This document shows, piece by piece, positions 51,936 to 61,744 of a stretch of DNA of 64,000 bases. Each line of letters begins with the position of its first letter. The stretch's first letter is position 1. The notes beneath the pieces are model-generated. The model had not been told where the DNA came from. It was given only the letters and a program-made list of their open reading frames with translations, and did not search any database. A program made the position numbers and the translations under genes. The stretch comes from Sporosarcina luteola (GTDB lineage Bacteria; Bacillota; Bacilli; Bacillales_A; Planococcaceae): contig NZ_JAMBNV010000004.1 in assembly GCF_023715245.1 (NCBI RefSeq), positions 62,001 to 126,000 on the forward strand, read 5' to 3'.

Positions 51936-52655
51936 TTAATTCGGTGAAGCTGCACCTAAATACGTTTTTACCAGACCGTCATCCCTTAATAAATCTCGTG
52001 ATTGTCCGTGTAACTTCACCTCACCTACTTGTAAAACATAAGCCCGGTCAGATATAGCTAAAGCAGCCATTGCTAATTGCTCGACGACCATTACCGTCTT
52101 GCCAGATTTCTTCAACTCTAGTAGCGTGTCGAATATCTGTTTTACAAATATAGGTGATAAACCCATGGATGGCTCATCAAGAATAACAAAATCAGGATCA
52201 GACATAAGCGCTCTGGATACTGCTAGCATTTGTTGCTCTCCACCGCTTAATGTACCCGCATGCTGCCATCTTCTCTCCTTTAGTCTCGGAAATCTTTCAT
52301 ATTCTCTTTCTATAAGCTCTTGAATTTTTTGTTTTTCTTTTTTAATCGAAAACGCACCTAGAATTAGATTATCCTCTACAGACTGATCACCAAATACTTG
52401 ACGGCCTTGAGGGACATGGGATATCCCAACCCCTAAAATTTTATGAGCAGGTGTACCTGTAATCACGTTATCTTTATAGCGAATCGTACCCTCCTTCGCC
52501 TTCAGCAACCCCGTTATCGCTTTCAATAGCGTAGTTTTTCCGGCCCCATTAGGACCAATAACAGCAACAATTTCACCCTCATTCACTTCCATTGTCACAT
52601 TGTGTAAAGCGGATGCCCGACCATAACTAACTGATAGATTTTGTACCTGCAACAA
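51936..52655 (-). CDS. livF: Branched-chain amino acid-type ABC transporter ATPase (LivF)
   Basis: 239 residues; the start is TTG at 52655, supported by GAGGTG seven bases upstream, within the end of the livM-livG gene (29-base overlap). Walker A GPNGAGKTT near residue 35, the LivF-typical SHVPQGRQVFGDQSVEDNL, signature LSGGEQQMLA near 135 and Walker B FVILDEPSMGLSP. It powers import of branched-chain amino acids, amides or other small carboxylates together with LivG. Confidence 0.92.
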   Translation of the reverse strand: MLQVQNLSVSYGRASALHNVTMEVNEGEIVAVIGPNGAGKTTLLKAITGLLKAKEGTIRYKDNVITGTPAHKILGVGISHVPQGRQVFGDQSVEDNLILGAFSIKKEKQKIQELIEREYERFPRLKERRWQHAGTLSGGEQQMLAVSRALMSDPDFVILDEPSMGLSPIFVKQIFDTLLELKKSGKTVMVVEQLAMAALAISDRAYVLQVGEVKLHGQSRDLLRDDGLVKTYLGAASPN

Positions 52656-54441
52656 GCTGGTTCACCTCTTCCCCACCAAGATAGGCCTCAATTACTCTTG
52701 GATCGTTTTGAATAGTTTCAGGAGTTCCCTCACAAATTTTCTTACCAAAATCTAATACTGTAATATAATCACAAATATTCATAACGATATCCATATGATG
52801 CTCAACCAATATAATAGACAACCCTGCATTCTTCAGACGTTGGATGACATCCATGATTTTTTCAATTTCTTTTGGACTGGCCCCTGCTGCCGGTTCATCT
52901 AAAATAAGTAACGAAGGTTTTAAAGCTAACCCCCTAGCTATTTCAACTAATCGCTGTTCCCCATACGGCAAGTCAGATGCTTTTTCATGGGCTTTTTCTT
53001 CTAAGCCAACAATTCGTAAAAGATCATAGGCTTTTTGTGCATAATAGCGCTCTTCATCAGAAACTTGGCCTAGATATAATACGTTTTTCAGGAATCCTGT
53101 TTTGAAATGAAGATGAAAACCAACCATAACGTTCTGTAAAACGCTCATGTCTTCAAACAACTGCAGGTTTTGGAACGTTCTCGTAATCCCTTCTTGCGCT
53201 ATTCCATGAGGAGCATATTTTGTAATGTTCTTCCCTTTCCAAAGCAGGTTCCCGCCAGTCGGCATATAGACTCCGCTTAGGACGTTAACTGTCGTACTTT
53301 TACCTGAACCATTCGGGCCAATAATTCCGTGAACAATTCCACCCCAAACCTCGATTTCAACATCGTCGATCGCTTTTATTCCACCAAAATGCATTGAAAT
53401 ATTTTCAAGCTCCAGAAGCTTTCCATTAATCCCGTCAGGTAAATCGATTGTTGCCTCCCGATCATCATGTAAGATTCCTAACTCAGTAGTAACTTTCTTA
53501 CTAGAAAGCTTTTTAAAGAACGAAAGATTGGTGAAGGCACCCACGATACCATCTGGTAAAAGGATTAGTGCGACTAATAATATTCCACCAAAAATCATTA
53601 AATGATAATCTACAAAGTTGTGTAGGAATTGCGGTAACCCAACGATAATCGCTGTCCCTATAATAGGTCCTATCTTTGTTCCTGATCCTCCGATAATAAC
53701 CGCGATAAGGAACAGAATTGATAAATTCAATTCAAAAGTGGTACTACTTATAAACTGATTTTGAAAAGCGAAGAGCCCTCCACCTAAACCTGCTAAAAAA
53801 GCGGAAATTGAAAAGGCCAAAATTTTCCAACCTCGAACATTTATCCCTAGCACCTCTGAAGCAACCTCACTATTTCCAAAAGCAGTCATGGTCCGACCAT
53901 AACGACCTCTAAAGATATTTGTTGCGCCTGCTGTAATAATTACAGCCAACAGACCAATAAACCACATATACTCAATTGGACCAAGTTCAAAACCGAATAA
54001 GGATGGTTGCGAAGTTCTGACGCCTGCCGGACCTCCAGTGACATCTACCCAGCGGTTAGCTATAATACCAACCAATTCTCCAAATGCAATTGTTACCATT
54101 GCCAAATAAGGACCTTTCGCTCGTAACGACAAAAGAGCTACCACGGCTCCAAATAAAGCAGCAACTAAAGCAGAGATAACAATACTTACGAAGAAATTCA
54201 ATCCTACTTTCATGGTAAGTATTACAGATAAATAGGCTCCGATCGCATAAAACCCAACATGCCCCAAGGAAAGCTGTTTGGAGAGACCGACAAGTAGATT
54301 TAACCCGACGATGACAATGTAAGTAATTAAAAATGACTGGGCTACATGGATCGTATGAGCATTATTAAAAACCCAAGGAAATGCATATAGGAGAACGAGC
54401 GGGATACCAATTTGATAAATCCACCATTTTGCTTTTGTCAT
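52627..54441 (-). CDS. Fused ABC permease-ATPase (LivM-LivG)
   Basis: 604 residues. Residues ~1-310 are a LivM-type permease with about nine helices (LSLGHVGFYAIGAYLSV near 58; IIGGSGTKIGPIIGTAI near 249). After a ~30-residue acidic linker, residues ~342-604 are LivG: Walker A GPNGSGKST at 375-382, LivG-specific GITRTFQNLQLFEDMSVLQNV, signature LPYGEQRLVEIARGL and LLILDEPAAGASP. These are usually two genes; the fusion fixes one permease to one ATPase. Its ATG abuts the livH stop (TAAATG), and AAAGGAG precedes it. Confidence 0.92.
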   Translation of the reverse strand: MTKAKWWIYQIGIPLVLLYAFPWVFNNAHTIHVAQSFLITYIVIVGLNLLVGLSKQLSLGHVGFYAIGAYLSVILTMKVGLNFFVSIVISALVAALFGAVVALLSLRAKGPYLAMVTIAFGELVGIIANRWVDVTGGPAGVRTSQPSLFGFELGPIEYMWFIGLLAVIITAGATNIFRGRYGRTMTAFGNSEVASEVLGINVRGWKILAFSISAFLAGLGGGLFAFQNQFISSTTFELNLSILFLIAVIIGGSGTKIGPIIGTAIIVGLPQFLHNFVDYHLMIFGGILLVALILLPDGIVGAFTNLSFFKKLSSKKVTTELGILHDDREATIDLPDGINGKLLELENISMHFGGIKAIDDVEIEVWGGIVHGIIGPNGSGKSTTVNVLSGVYMPTGGNLLWKGKNITKYAPHGIAQEGITRTFQNLQLFEDMSVLQNVMVGFHLHFKTGFLKNVLYLGQVSDEERYYAQKAYDLLRIVGLEEKAHEKASDLPYGEQRLVEIARGLALKPSLLILDEPAAGASPKEIEKIMDVIQRLKNAGLSIILVEHHMDIVMNICDYITVLDFGKKICEGTPETIQNDPRVIEAYLGGEEVNQLVAGTKSIS

Positions 54442-55341
54442 TTAAAACTTCTCCTTTACTCGTTTTCCAAATAACCCTTGAGGAAGGACTGCTAAAATGA
54501 CAAGAATTAAAAAGAACGCAGCAGCTTCTTTCATGGATGTACTATATAGAGCAAAGAGATTTTCTGATACACCTAGTAAAAGTCCTCCGATAAAAATGCC
54601 CCGTGGATTTTCGATACCGCCAATAATTGCAACCGCAAATGCTTTTAATCCAAGGAAAAGACCAATAAATGCACCTGGATGTACCATAGGCCCGACTAAA
54701 ACGCCACCTACTCCTGCTAAGGTACCTGCAATTATAAAAGCAATGGAAGCCATTAACCGTGGATTAATGCCCATTAGTGAAGCAGCATCCTTATTAAAGG
54801 CAACCGCTTCAAGCGCCTTTCCGAATAACGATTTCTTTAAGAAAACGTATAACAGTAACATGATAACTGCGGCGCCAACTAGTACAAATATTTCATGATA
54901 ACGGATTTTCAATATACCTAAATCTAAAATAGCGCGTCCAAATGGAGATGGGGCCATCAAAACATCTCTTCCCCATATAAGCATAGCTACGTTTCTCACG
55001 ACCATGGCAACGGCCACAGTACTTAATATCCAACCAATGGAATGCCAACTTCGTAACGGTCGAATAGCGACTTGTTCCAATGCCCAACCGGAAATACCCA
55101 CTACGATGATTACCAATAGCAAGGATGCTATAAAGGCAATCCAAACACCCATGCCTGCTGCTGTTATTGCCGTAAAGGTAGATAATCCAATAAGTGAACC
55201 AAGCATGACAAAGTCACCTTGACCAAAGTTCATCGTTTTAGTTGTAATAAAAGTAATATAGTAGCCTTGGGCGATGATCGCATAAACACTTCCATACACT
55301 AACCCATTAATAATGGCTTTTAATACATCTGTTAAATCCAA
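54442..55341 (-). CDS. livH: Branched-chain amino acid-type ABC permease (LivH)
   Basis: 299 residues with about eight membrane segments. LivH text: INGLVYGSVYAIIAQGYYITFITTKTMNFGQGDFVMLGS near the start, LEAVAFNKDAASLMGINPR near 180 (coupling helix) and AIIGGIENPRGIFIGGLLLGVSENL near 235. It forms the permease pair with the LivM part of the next protein. The GGGACGTTTGC region gives a weak ribosome site. A stem-loop near 55425-55455 lies between livK and livH and may lower the amount of the membrane components relative to the binding protein. Confidence 0.92.
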   Translation of the reverse strand: MDLTDVLKAIINGLVYGSVYAIIAQGYYITFITTKTMNFGQGDFVMLGSLIGLSTFTAITAAGMGVWIAFIASLLLVIIVVGISGWALEQVAIRPLRSWHSIGWILSTVAVAMVVRNVAMLIWGRDVLMAPSPFGRAILDLGILKIRYHEIFVLVGAAVIMLLLYVFLKKSLFGKALEAVAFNKDAASLMGINPRLMASIAFIIAGTLAGVGGVLVGPMVHPGAFIGLFLGLKAFAVAIIGGIENPRGIFIGGLLLGVSENLFALYSTSMKEAAAFFLILVILAVLPQGLFGKRVKEKF

Positions 55342-55509
55342 AGCAAACGTCCCCCTTGTAATTTGCTACAGAAAACAGCAAAGGTGAAAAGGGAAATCTT
55401 CGTATGGACTCCCCTTTACACCAGAACAAATGCGCCTTGGCGTATTTGTTTCCTGTGCGCTGCGCTTTCGGCACAAAAAACATTTGATGAATATAGTTAA
55501 ATAACTCGA

Positions 55510-56715
55510 TTATTCTGCTGAAATAATTTGTAAATCGTCGTTATATGTGGCAATGAATACTTCATCAATACCAAATGCTTCATGGTTTTCCTTTGTAAAA
55601 GGTGTTGATTTAATGGCTGTTACACCTTCAAAATCCGTGAAGGATTCAATTTGATCACGAATTTTCTCACTATCCAAGCCAACCTTTTTTATTGCATCTA
55701 AGATAAGTTTTGCACTGTCATATCCTTGTGCAGTAGCAATAGGAAACACGTCTTCACCATATGTGTCCACTACTTTTTGATGGAATTTTTTTGCTACTTC
55801 ATTTTGATCAATCGTATAGGACTGTACAAAATACAAATCATCTTTCACAAGATCACCAACAAGATTTAATACAGTAGGATCACCTGTAGCCCAAGTCGCG
55901 TAGATAGGGGCATCTAACCCTTCGTTGAATCGAGCTTCCAGTAACTTCGCTGACTGTGGTGCAAGCCCGTAAAAGACGACTGCCTCCACCCCTGCATTAT
56001 TCATTTCACGAATAGAAGGCTCGAGATTTAATTCCTTTGGATCAAAAGCTGAAATGACAGTTGGTTCCATATTGTAGTTTTCCTTCATTTGTTTAAGAAT
56101 ATCTTCCCGGCCACCTTGCCCGTATCCCTCTGTATCATGGATAACACCAAGTTTCGTAAGTCCTTGTTTATCGATCAGCTCTTTTAAAATAGCGGACACT
56201 TGAACCCCATCAAGAGGAGCCACACGGAAAATATAGTTTTTATCAGCATCCTTATATTCTTGTGTGATTTTTGTCCCTGTAGCTACTGGTACGACTTCAG
56301 GAATTTTCGCCTCTTGAACAAATGGAATATGTGCCATGGCATTTCCCGAGTTCGCAGGTCCAACTAGGGCTACAATGTTATCTTGATTGATTAACTTTTG
56401 AACAATCTCGATTGACTTTTCTGGTTTGGCTTCATCATCGTATAGAACTAAATTCGCTTGTTGCCCTTCAAAACCGCCAGCATCGTTAAACTCCTTAACA
56501 GCTAGGTCTACACCTCTTTTTACTCCTTCACCAAATAGAGCTGTTCCACCTGACATAGAAATAGCTAATCCAATGTTAAAGGTATCCTGACCTTTAGAAT
56601 CTACTGGATCACTAGTACTGGCGGAACCTGTTTCTTTTACCTGCGGACTACATCCAGCTAAAATTGTAAATAACACCATAAAGCCCACTAGAAAAATTGC
56701 GCTTGATTTTTTCAA
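55510..56715 (-). CDS. ABC substrate-binding lipoprotein (LivK-like)
   Basis: 401 residues with a lipoprotein signal: MKKSSAIFLVGFMVLFTILAG then Cys (lipobox LAGC at ~22). The mature part is the Leu/Ile/Val-binding type I periplasmic fold (NIGLAISMSGGTALFGEGVKRG near 48; VGPANSGNAMAHIPFVQEAKIPEV near 125; ending TYNDDLQIISAE). Family members bind branched-chain amino acids, amides, urea or short carboxylates; the ligand here is not clear. The gene is first of its operon, and its upstream region has a CcpA site. AGGAGGAATTAC precedes the start. Confidence 0.9.
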   Translation of the reverse strand: MKKSSAIFLVGFMVLFTILAGCSPQVKETGSASTSDPVDSKGQDTFNIGLAISMSGGTALFGEGVKRGVDLAVKEFNDAGGFEGQQANLVLYDDEAKPEKSIEIVQKLINQDNIVALVGPANSGNAMAHIPFVQEAKIPEVVPVATGTKITQEYKDADKNYIFRVAPLDGVQVSAILKELIDKQGLTKLGVIHDTEGYGQGGREDILKQMKENYNMEPTVISAFDPKELNLEPSIREMNNAGVEAVVFYGLAPQSAKLLEARFNEGLDAPIYATWATGDPTVLNLVGDLVKDDLYFVQSYTIDQNEVAKKFHQKVVDTYGEDVFPIATAQGYDSAKLILDAIKKVGLDSEKIRDQIESFTDFEGVTAIKSTPFTKENHEAFGIDEVFIATYNDDLQIISAE

Positions 56716-56812
56716 AGTAATTCCTCCCCCTTTTTAATAAACCTAAAGTTACTCTCCCATCAACCATTCTATAGCTCGTCCCCCTTGGAACCACCTCCAA
56801 TTTATGCAAGAG

Positions 56813-56826
56813 AGAAAGCGCTTTCA
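56813..56826 (-). promoter_or_regulatory. Catabolite-responsive element (cre) for CcpA
   Basis: TGAAAGCGCTTTCT on the minus strand matches every position of the consensus TGWAARCGYTWNCW. It lies 98-111 bases upstream of the binding-protein start and predicts carbon catabolite control of the Liv-type importer. Confidence 0.75.
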
Positions 56827-56897
56827 ATTCATTTAATCAAATCTTATGAAAACTTGCAAACCTTTATTTCTGGGCATCTTACTAGATAAAGAGAAAA

Positions 56898-56921
56898 AAC
56901 AGTCCAGGAATTCGGACTGTT
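56898..56921 (-). terminator. Rho-independent terminator of the sigma-54 regulator
   Basis: AACAGTCC/GGACTGTT stem with an eight-base loop, followed by TTTTCTC on the minus strand, about 85 bases past the stop at 57007. Confidence 0.82.
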
Positions 56922-57006
56922 AATTGATAACGCTTTCCAATATATGATACTGGCTTTTCTTTACGTCCGGATTTCCGTACTAGTGTCCGTATTTTCGGAA
57001 ATTAGG

Positions 57007-58347
57007 TCAAAAGTTATATTTTTTCAACTTTTCATAAAACGTACTTTTACTTAAGCCTAATACCTTTGCAGCTTCTCTCCTACTAGGAAATGCCTGAAGG
57101 GTTTCAGATATGATATTCATCTCCAATTGTTCAACAGCTTGCTGCAGAGTTTGTGTATTGCTCGTATAGTATAGGGACTTGAGCCGGACTTCTTGAGGCA
57201 GGGCACTAGGCAGTACCACATCTCCATTTGTTAAATAGACTGCTGCTTGAATTACGTTATACAATTCTCTCACATTCCCTGGCCAACTATATTCTTTTAA
57301 ATATTGCATTGTCTCTGCTGCTATCGATAGATTACGCTTTCCCACTTTGGCAATTGTTCCGTGAAAAAAGTGACTTGTGATTTCCTCGAAGTCATCCATT
57401 CGCTGACGAAGCGGTGGAATTTGCAACGTAATTGCATGAATCCGATAATAGAGATCCTCGCGGAATTTCCCGGATTCCATTAAGGTTTTCAATGGTTGAT
57501 TTACAGCAGCGATGATTCGGACATTTACTTTAATTGCTTTTTGTGACCCGATCGGCTCAATCGTTCCTTCTTGGAGCACCCGCAATAATTCAACTTGCAG
57601 CGGTAGTGGCATGTCTCCTAAATCATCCAAGAACAAAGTACCGCCTTCAGCTTGATGGAATCTCCCTTTTCTATGGCTATGTTCGGTAGATCCAACACTT
57701 CCAAAAAGCTCAAGTTCCAGAAAATCTACGGGTATTGCCGCACAATTCACCTTCACAAAAGGCTTGTCAGAGCGATTCGAGAGGTAATGAATACTCTGCG
57801 CAAACATTTCCTTACCTGTTCCACTTTCTCCTTGAATCAATACAGGTAAATCACTTGGAGCAATCATCTGAATCGTTTCTTTAACCGATCTGATCGAATC
57901 AGAAGATCCAAGGATATCCTGAAGTTGGAAGATCGCATTTTCTGTTGCATGACCTACCTTAATTTTTTCCATTGTTGTTCTCACATGAGAGCTCAAGTTA
58001 TGCCAATCGTTCAAATCTCTAAACATTACACTTCCGAAAGCCCCTACAATTTCTCCGTCAACCTCCAATGGGACACGGTTCGCTAACATATAGGTTCCTT
58101 TTATAAAATGCGGCGATGCGATATGCACCTCACCTGTCTGTACAACTTCATGCATCCGGGAGTTTTCAATGACTTCTTCTACTGGCATTCCGATTGCTTT
58201 TTCACGAGTCGTTTCTAGGAACTTACAGTATTCTTCATTGATATATAAAATGTTCGCTTCTCTATCAACGACAACAAACCACTGAAATGCATTCTCCAAT
58301 ATCTCTAGTAAGACCGATTCCGTTAATCTATCCGTTACTGATGTCAT
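57007..58347 (-). CDS. Sigma-54-dependent transcriptional activator with PAS domain
   Basis: 446 residues from the ATG at 58347 (GGAGG six bases upstream). PAS domain ~15-115 (FQWFVVVDREANILYINEEYCKFLETTREKAIGMPVEEVIE). AAA+ domain ~145-370: Walker A GESGTGKEMFA; the sigma-54 contact loop is not GAFTGA but reads ELFGSVGSTEHSHRKGRF, so the loop has a changed motif; then GGTLFLDDLGDMPL and R-fingers in KFREDLYYRIHA. A Fis-type HTH lies at the end (REAAKVLGLSKSTFYEKLKKY). It is transcribed toward livK, which it probably controls, though no good -12/-24 site was found. Confidence 0.88.
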   Translation of the reverse strand: MTSVTDRLTESVLLEILENAFQWFVVVDREANILYINEEYCKFLETTREKAIGMPVEEVIENSRMHEVVQTGEVHIASPHFIKGTYMLANRVPLEVDGEIVGAFGSVMFRDLNDWHNLSSHVRTTMEKIKVGHATENAIFQLQDILGSSDSIRSVKETIQMIAPSDLPVLIQGESGTGKEMFAQSIHYLSNRSDKPFVKVNCAAIPVDFLELELFGSVGSTEHSHRKGRFHQAEGGTLFLDDLGDMPLPLQVELLRVLQEGTIEPIGSQKAIKVNVRIIAAVNQPLKTLMESGKFREDLYYRIHAITLQIPPLRQRMDDFEEITSHFFHGTIAKVGKRNLSIAAETMQYLKEYSWPGNVRELYNVIQAAVYLTNGDVVLPSALPQEVRLKSLYYTSNTQTLQQAVEQLEMNIISETLQAFPSRREAAKVLGLSKSTFYEKLKKYNF

Positions 58348-58431
58348 CATACCCCTCCACCACATTCCCCTTTTATTCTTATCTTCTCAAAATAATGAAT
58401 ATAGTGCAAACTAATAAAAAAATAAGGTGGA

Positions 58432-58461
58432 ATCCTTACGATATGAAGGATTCCACCTTAT
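58432..58461 (-). terminator. Rho-independent terminator of the pst-phoU operon
   Basis: ATAAGGTGGAATCCTT/AAGGATTCCACCTTAT stem with a short loop, followed by TTTTTTTATT on the minus strand. Confidence 0.92.
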
Positions 58462-58469
58462 GTAATTAG

Positions 58470-59129
58470 TTATTGATTCAAATCATAAATCTGACCTTTT
58501 ATTAAATATGCAGCGCTTTCGGCAATGTTTGTTATGTGGTCGGCTGTTCGTTCAAGAAAGCGATTGATGAACAGTAATTGGACGAGCTGTGTTGTTTCTT
58601 CCGGGTGTTGGCGTAAGTATTCAGTAATGCTCTTATATGTTTCTGCGTAGGCATTGTCGACTTGATCGTCTAGAGCGGCGACTTCTTTAGCAAGAGCCAT
58701 GTTCCCATCGATGAATGCGGACACGGCCATATTCAGCATTTTAAGGGATGTCTCATTCATTTGCTCAAGCTTTGTAATGTTCATCAGTGATTCGGTCTTT
58801 CCGATTTTAGCAGTCGCTTTTGCAATGTTTACAGCAAAATCGGCAATACGTTCGATATCAGAAGTGATTTTTAGTGATGCGATGATTCTTCGTAGATCTG
58901 TTGCAAAAGGTTGCTCTTTTGCAATAAGCCATACAGCAAATTGGTTGATTTCCTGGTCAAGATTATCAATGGCTGTGTCTTCATCGATGACTCGCAATGC
59001 CAATTCAATATCTTGTGTCTTAAACGCAGTGAACGCTTTCTCAAATGCGGATATGGTAAGTTTGTTCATCTCCAACATTTTGTTTTGTAATTCTTGCAAG
59101 TTCTTGTCAAAGTTCTTCCTTGCGTTCAT
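58470..59129 (-). CDS. phoU: Phosphate signalling complex protein PhoU
   Basis: 219 residues from the ATG at 59129 (AAGGGGTG upstream). Two three-helix repeats carry the family pattern: VIDEDTAIDNLDQEINQFAVWLIA near 48, and DDQVDNAYAETYKSITEYL near 150, with DIERIADFAVNIAK and ERTADHITNIAESA, the metal-binding E/D-x3-D motifs. PhoU links the Pst transporter to the PhoR/PhoP system and damps phosphate uptake. It is the last gene of pstSCAB-phoU. Confidence 0.93.
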   Translation of the reverse strand: MNARKNFDKNLQELQNKMLEMNKLTISAFEKAFTAFKTQDIELALRVIDEDTAIDNLDQEINQFAVWLIAKEQPFATDLRRIIASLKITSDIERIADFAVNIAKATAKIGKTESLMNITKLEQMNETSLKMLNMAVSAFIDGNMALAKEVAALDDQVDNAYAETYKSITEYLRQHPEETTQLVQLLFINRFLERTADHITNIAESAAYLIKGQIYDLNQ

Positions 59130-59161
59130 GAAAGTCACCCCTTGATTATAATCTTGGTTAA

Positions 59162-59929
59162 TTAACCAAAACGGCCAGTTACATAATCTTCTGTTCTTTG
59201 GTCTTTCGGATTTGAAAACACGTTATTTGTTGCATCATATTCAACAATTTCTCCACTAAGGAAGAAAGCTGTTTTGTCTGATACCCTTGCAGCCTGTTGC
59301 ATATTGTGTGTTACGATTACAATTGTATATTCTTTTTTTAATTGTGCAATCAATTCTTCAACTTTTAATGTAGAAATCGGGTCAAGTGCCGAAGTAGGCT
59401 CATCCATTAGAATAACGTCTGGCTTCATCGCAATTGCACGGGCAATACAAACCCTTTGCTGTTGACCGCCTGATAGACCGAGTGCCGATGACTTGAGACG
59501 GTCTTTCACTTCATCCCAAATCGCAGCACCACGGAGGCTCTCTTCAACAATCTTGTTCAATTCTTTCTTATTTTTAATGCCTTGCGTCCGAGGTCCGTAA
59601 GCGACATTATCATAAATGCTCATTGGGAATAAATTAGGTTTTTGGAATACCATTCCGACTACTGTACGTAATTTAATGACATCATTGGATTTATAAATAT
59701 CTTCATTGTCGATTACAATATCCCCGGTGATTTTCACCCCATCGATTAGATCATTCATCCTGTTGAGCGTACGTAGAAAAGTGGACTTTCCACAACCGGA
59801 TGGTCCGATTAACGCTGTCACTTTCTTTTCATCAATATCTAACGAAACATTAAACAGTGCCTGTTTATCTCCGTAAAAAAGACTCAAATCTTTTACACTG
59901 ATTTTTGCCGTTTTCTCTGACTGCTTCAT
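59162..59929 (-). CDS. pstB: Phosphate ABC transporter ATPase PstB
   Basis: 255 residues. Walker [10 protein letters not shown] near residue 37, PstB-specific [10 protein letters not shown] directly after it, [24 protein letters not shown] near 92, signature LSGGQQQRV near 150 and [11 protein letters not shown]. It energises phosphate import through PstC and PstA. AGGAGG lies about 13 bases before the ATG, a rather long spacing. The protein ends YVTGRFG as usual. Confidence 0.95.
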   Translation of the reverse strand: MKQSEKTAKISVKDLSLFYGDKQALFNVSLDIDEKKVTALIGPSGCGKSTFLRTLNRMNDLIDGVKITGDIVIDNEDIYKSNDVIKLRTVVGMVFQKPNLFPMSIYDNVAYGPRTQGIKNKKELNKIVEESLRGAAIWDEVKDRLKSSALGLSGGQQQRVCIARAIAMKPDVILMDEPTSALDPISTLKVEELIAQLKKEYTIVIVTHNMQQAARVSDKTAFFLSGEIVEYDATNNVFSNPKDQRTEDYVTGRFG

Positions 59930-59963
59930 AAGCGCTACATTTCCTCCTTTACTTCTAGCAACA

Positions 59964-60788
59964 TCAATAATCTGCTTTATTTAGTTTCTTGGATATGAAC
60001 GTAGCTGAGAAGTTCAATATCAAGATGATGACGATTAATACGATTCCGATCGCGGCTGCCAGTTCTATATCCCCCGCCTCCTGTGTAACTAAATAGGAGT
60101 GAACCGTCAGTGTCCTCGCGGAAGAGAAGATGCTTGCAGGCATAGCCGCCACAGTTCCAGCGGTTAAAAATATCGCAGCCGACTCGCCGACAATCCGCCC
60201 CATGGAAAGGATGATCCCTGATAGGATTCCAGGCATTGAACTTGGCAAGATGACTTTCATTAGTGTTTGAAGTTTAGTTGTACCTAAAGCCAAAGAGCCT
60301 TCACGGTACGTTTGAGGGACCGTTTTCAATGCTTCTTCTGTCGTTCGTATGACGACAGGCAATACAATAATCGTCAACGTCAATGACGCCGCGATGATCG
60401 ACATGCCAAGCTTTAACGTCGTAACAAAGAATACGGCACCGAATAATCCATAGATGATTGATGGAATCCCTGTTAAGCTTTCTGTAGCAAAACGGATCGT
60501 TTTAACAAGCCTGCCTTGTTTAGCGTATTCTTGAAGATAGACTGCCGCTAAAACTCCGATCGGTGTTGCAATAACAAGTGAAATGACGATTGTATACACG
60601 GTTGTAACGATCATTGGCCAAATGCCACCGCCGCCTGTCGGTGAATAGTCGCCAAAGATGAATTCGAAATTGATGAGTCGGAATCCTTTATAAAAGATGA
60701 ATCCTACAATCAGCAAAAGAATACCAACCGTGACGAAAGCCGAAAACCATAGAAGCCCGCGCAATACATTATCCTTAAACATCCTCAT
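59964..60788 (-). CDS. pstA: Phosphate ABC transporter permease PstA
   Basis: 274 residues from the ATG at 60788 with GGGGTG upstream, one base after the pstC stop; the frame is open 13 codons further into pstC. Six membrane segments; the coupling motif reads [34 protein letters not shown] near 160. It pairs with PstC in the phosphate channel. Confidence 0.94.
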   Translation of the reverse strand: MRMFKDNVLRGLLWFSAFVTVGILLLIVGFIFYKGFRLINFEFIFGDYSPTGGGGIWPMIVTTVYTIVISLVIATPIGVLAAVYLQEYAKQGRLVKTIRFATESLTGIPSIIYGLFGAVFFVTTLKLGMSIIAASLTLTIIVLPVVIRTTEEALKTVPQTYREGSLALGTTKLQTLMKVILPSSMPGILSGIILSMGRIVGESAAIFLTAGTVAAMPASIFSSARTLTVHSYLVTQEAGDIELAAAIGIVLIVIILILNFSATFISKKLNKADY

Positions 60789-60789
60789 T

Positions 60790-61704
60790 TTAGTGAGCAC
60801 CCCTTGCGCTGATTTTTGCCAAAACAAAATTTAAAATCAAGATAAAGGAGAACAACACGATACCTGTCGCAAATAACATTTCCTGATGTACGCCTGCCGC
60901 ATAACCCATTTCCAAAGCGATATTAGTCGTTAATGGGCGGACACTGTCAGTCAGACTTGTAGGCGTGATCAAACTGTTTCCTGCTATCAAAATGACCGCC
61001 ATCGTTTCACCAATCGCTCTCCCTAAGCCTAAAACGATGGCTGCCATAATACCGGACTTGGCTGCAGGTACAACCACTTTAAATATCGTGCCGATTTCAG
61101 AAGCACCGAGTGCCAAAGAACCTTCCCGATATGTTTTTGGAACAGCGCGGATCGCCGTTTCAGCAACCGTCACAATTGTAGGAAGCATCATGATCGCTAA
61201 TACGATAATGACAGCCAATAAGCTTTGCCCTTTCACTAATCCTAAATTGTTCTGCAAAAACGGCACGATAATCGCAAGTCCAAAAACACCATACAGAACA
61301 GATGGAATCCCGGCAAGTAACTGCACGGCTGGCGATATGATTTTAGCAAACCGTTTCGGCGCGATTTCTGAAAGGAAGATCGCTGTGAATAAACCAATCG
61401 GTACCCCGATAAGCAGCGCCCCGATTGTCGCATAAATAGAAGCGACGATCATTGGGAATATCCCGAATTTATCCTCACTTGGCACCCAATCCACTCCGAA
61501 GATGAAGTCGAAAAAGCTGTACCCCTCTGCAATGAACGGATGGGAGCCTCGATAAAATACAAATCCTACGATTAACAGCAAACTTAGAACTGATAAAAGT
61601 GCACAGAATAAGAAAAGCTTTGATGATAAACTTTCCAACATATATTTCCTTCTATTTGATTTACCGTTACCTATGTTTTGTTTTTCAATAGGCGGGCTTG
61701 TCAT
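60790..61704 (-). CDS. pstC: Phosphate ABC transporter permease PstC
   Basis: 304 residues; GGAGGGATGCAGCT precedes the ATG. A ~25-residue basic N-terminus is followed by six helices; GIPSVLYGVFGL near 140 and the coupling motif [31 protein letters not shown] near 185. The near identity of this coupling text with that in PstA reflects the shared ancestry of the two permeases. It lies 40 bases after pstS. Confidence 0.94.
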   Translation of the reverse strand: MTSPPIEKQNIGNGKSNRRKYMLESLSSKLFLFCALLSVLSLLLIVGFVFYRGSHPFIAEGYSFFDFIFGVDWVPSEDKFGIFPMIVASIYATIGALLIGVPIGLFTAIFLSEIAPKRFAKIISPAVQLLAGIPSVLYGVFGLAIIVPFLQNNLGLVKGQSLLAVIIVLAIMMLPTIVTVAETAIRAVPKTYREGSLALGASEIGTIFKVVVPAAKSGIMAAIVLGLGRAIGETMAVILIAGNSLITPTSLTDSVRPLTTNIALEMGYAAGVHQEMLFATGIVLFSFILILNFVLAKISARGAH

Positions 61705-61744
61705 AGCTGCATCCCTCCGAGATCACTATTGGTGATAGACGTAA

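Noticed and set aside
56790..56880. Sigma-54 -12/-24 promoter upstream of the LivK-like gene
   Set aside because: TTGCAT is present, but the required GG ten bases upstream of GC is GC; no other candidate fits better.
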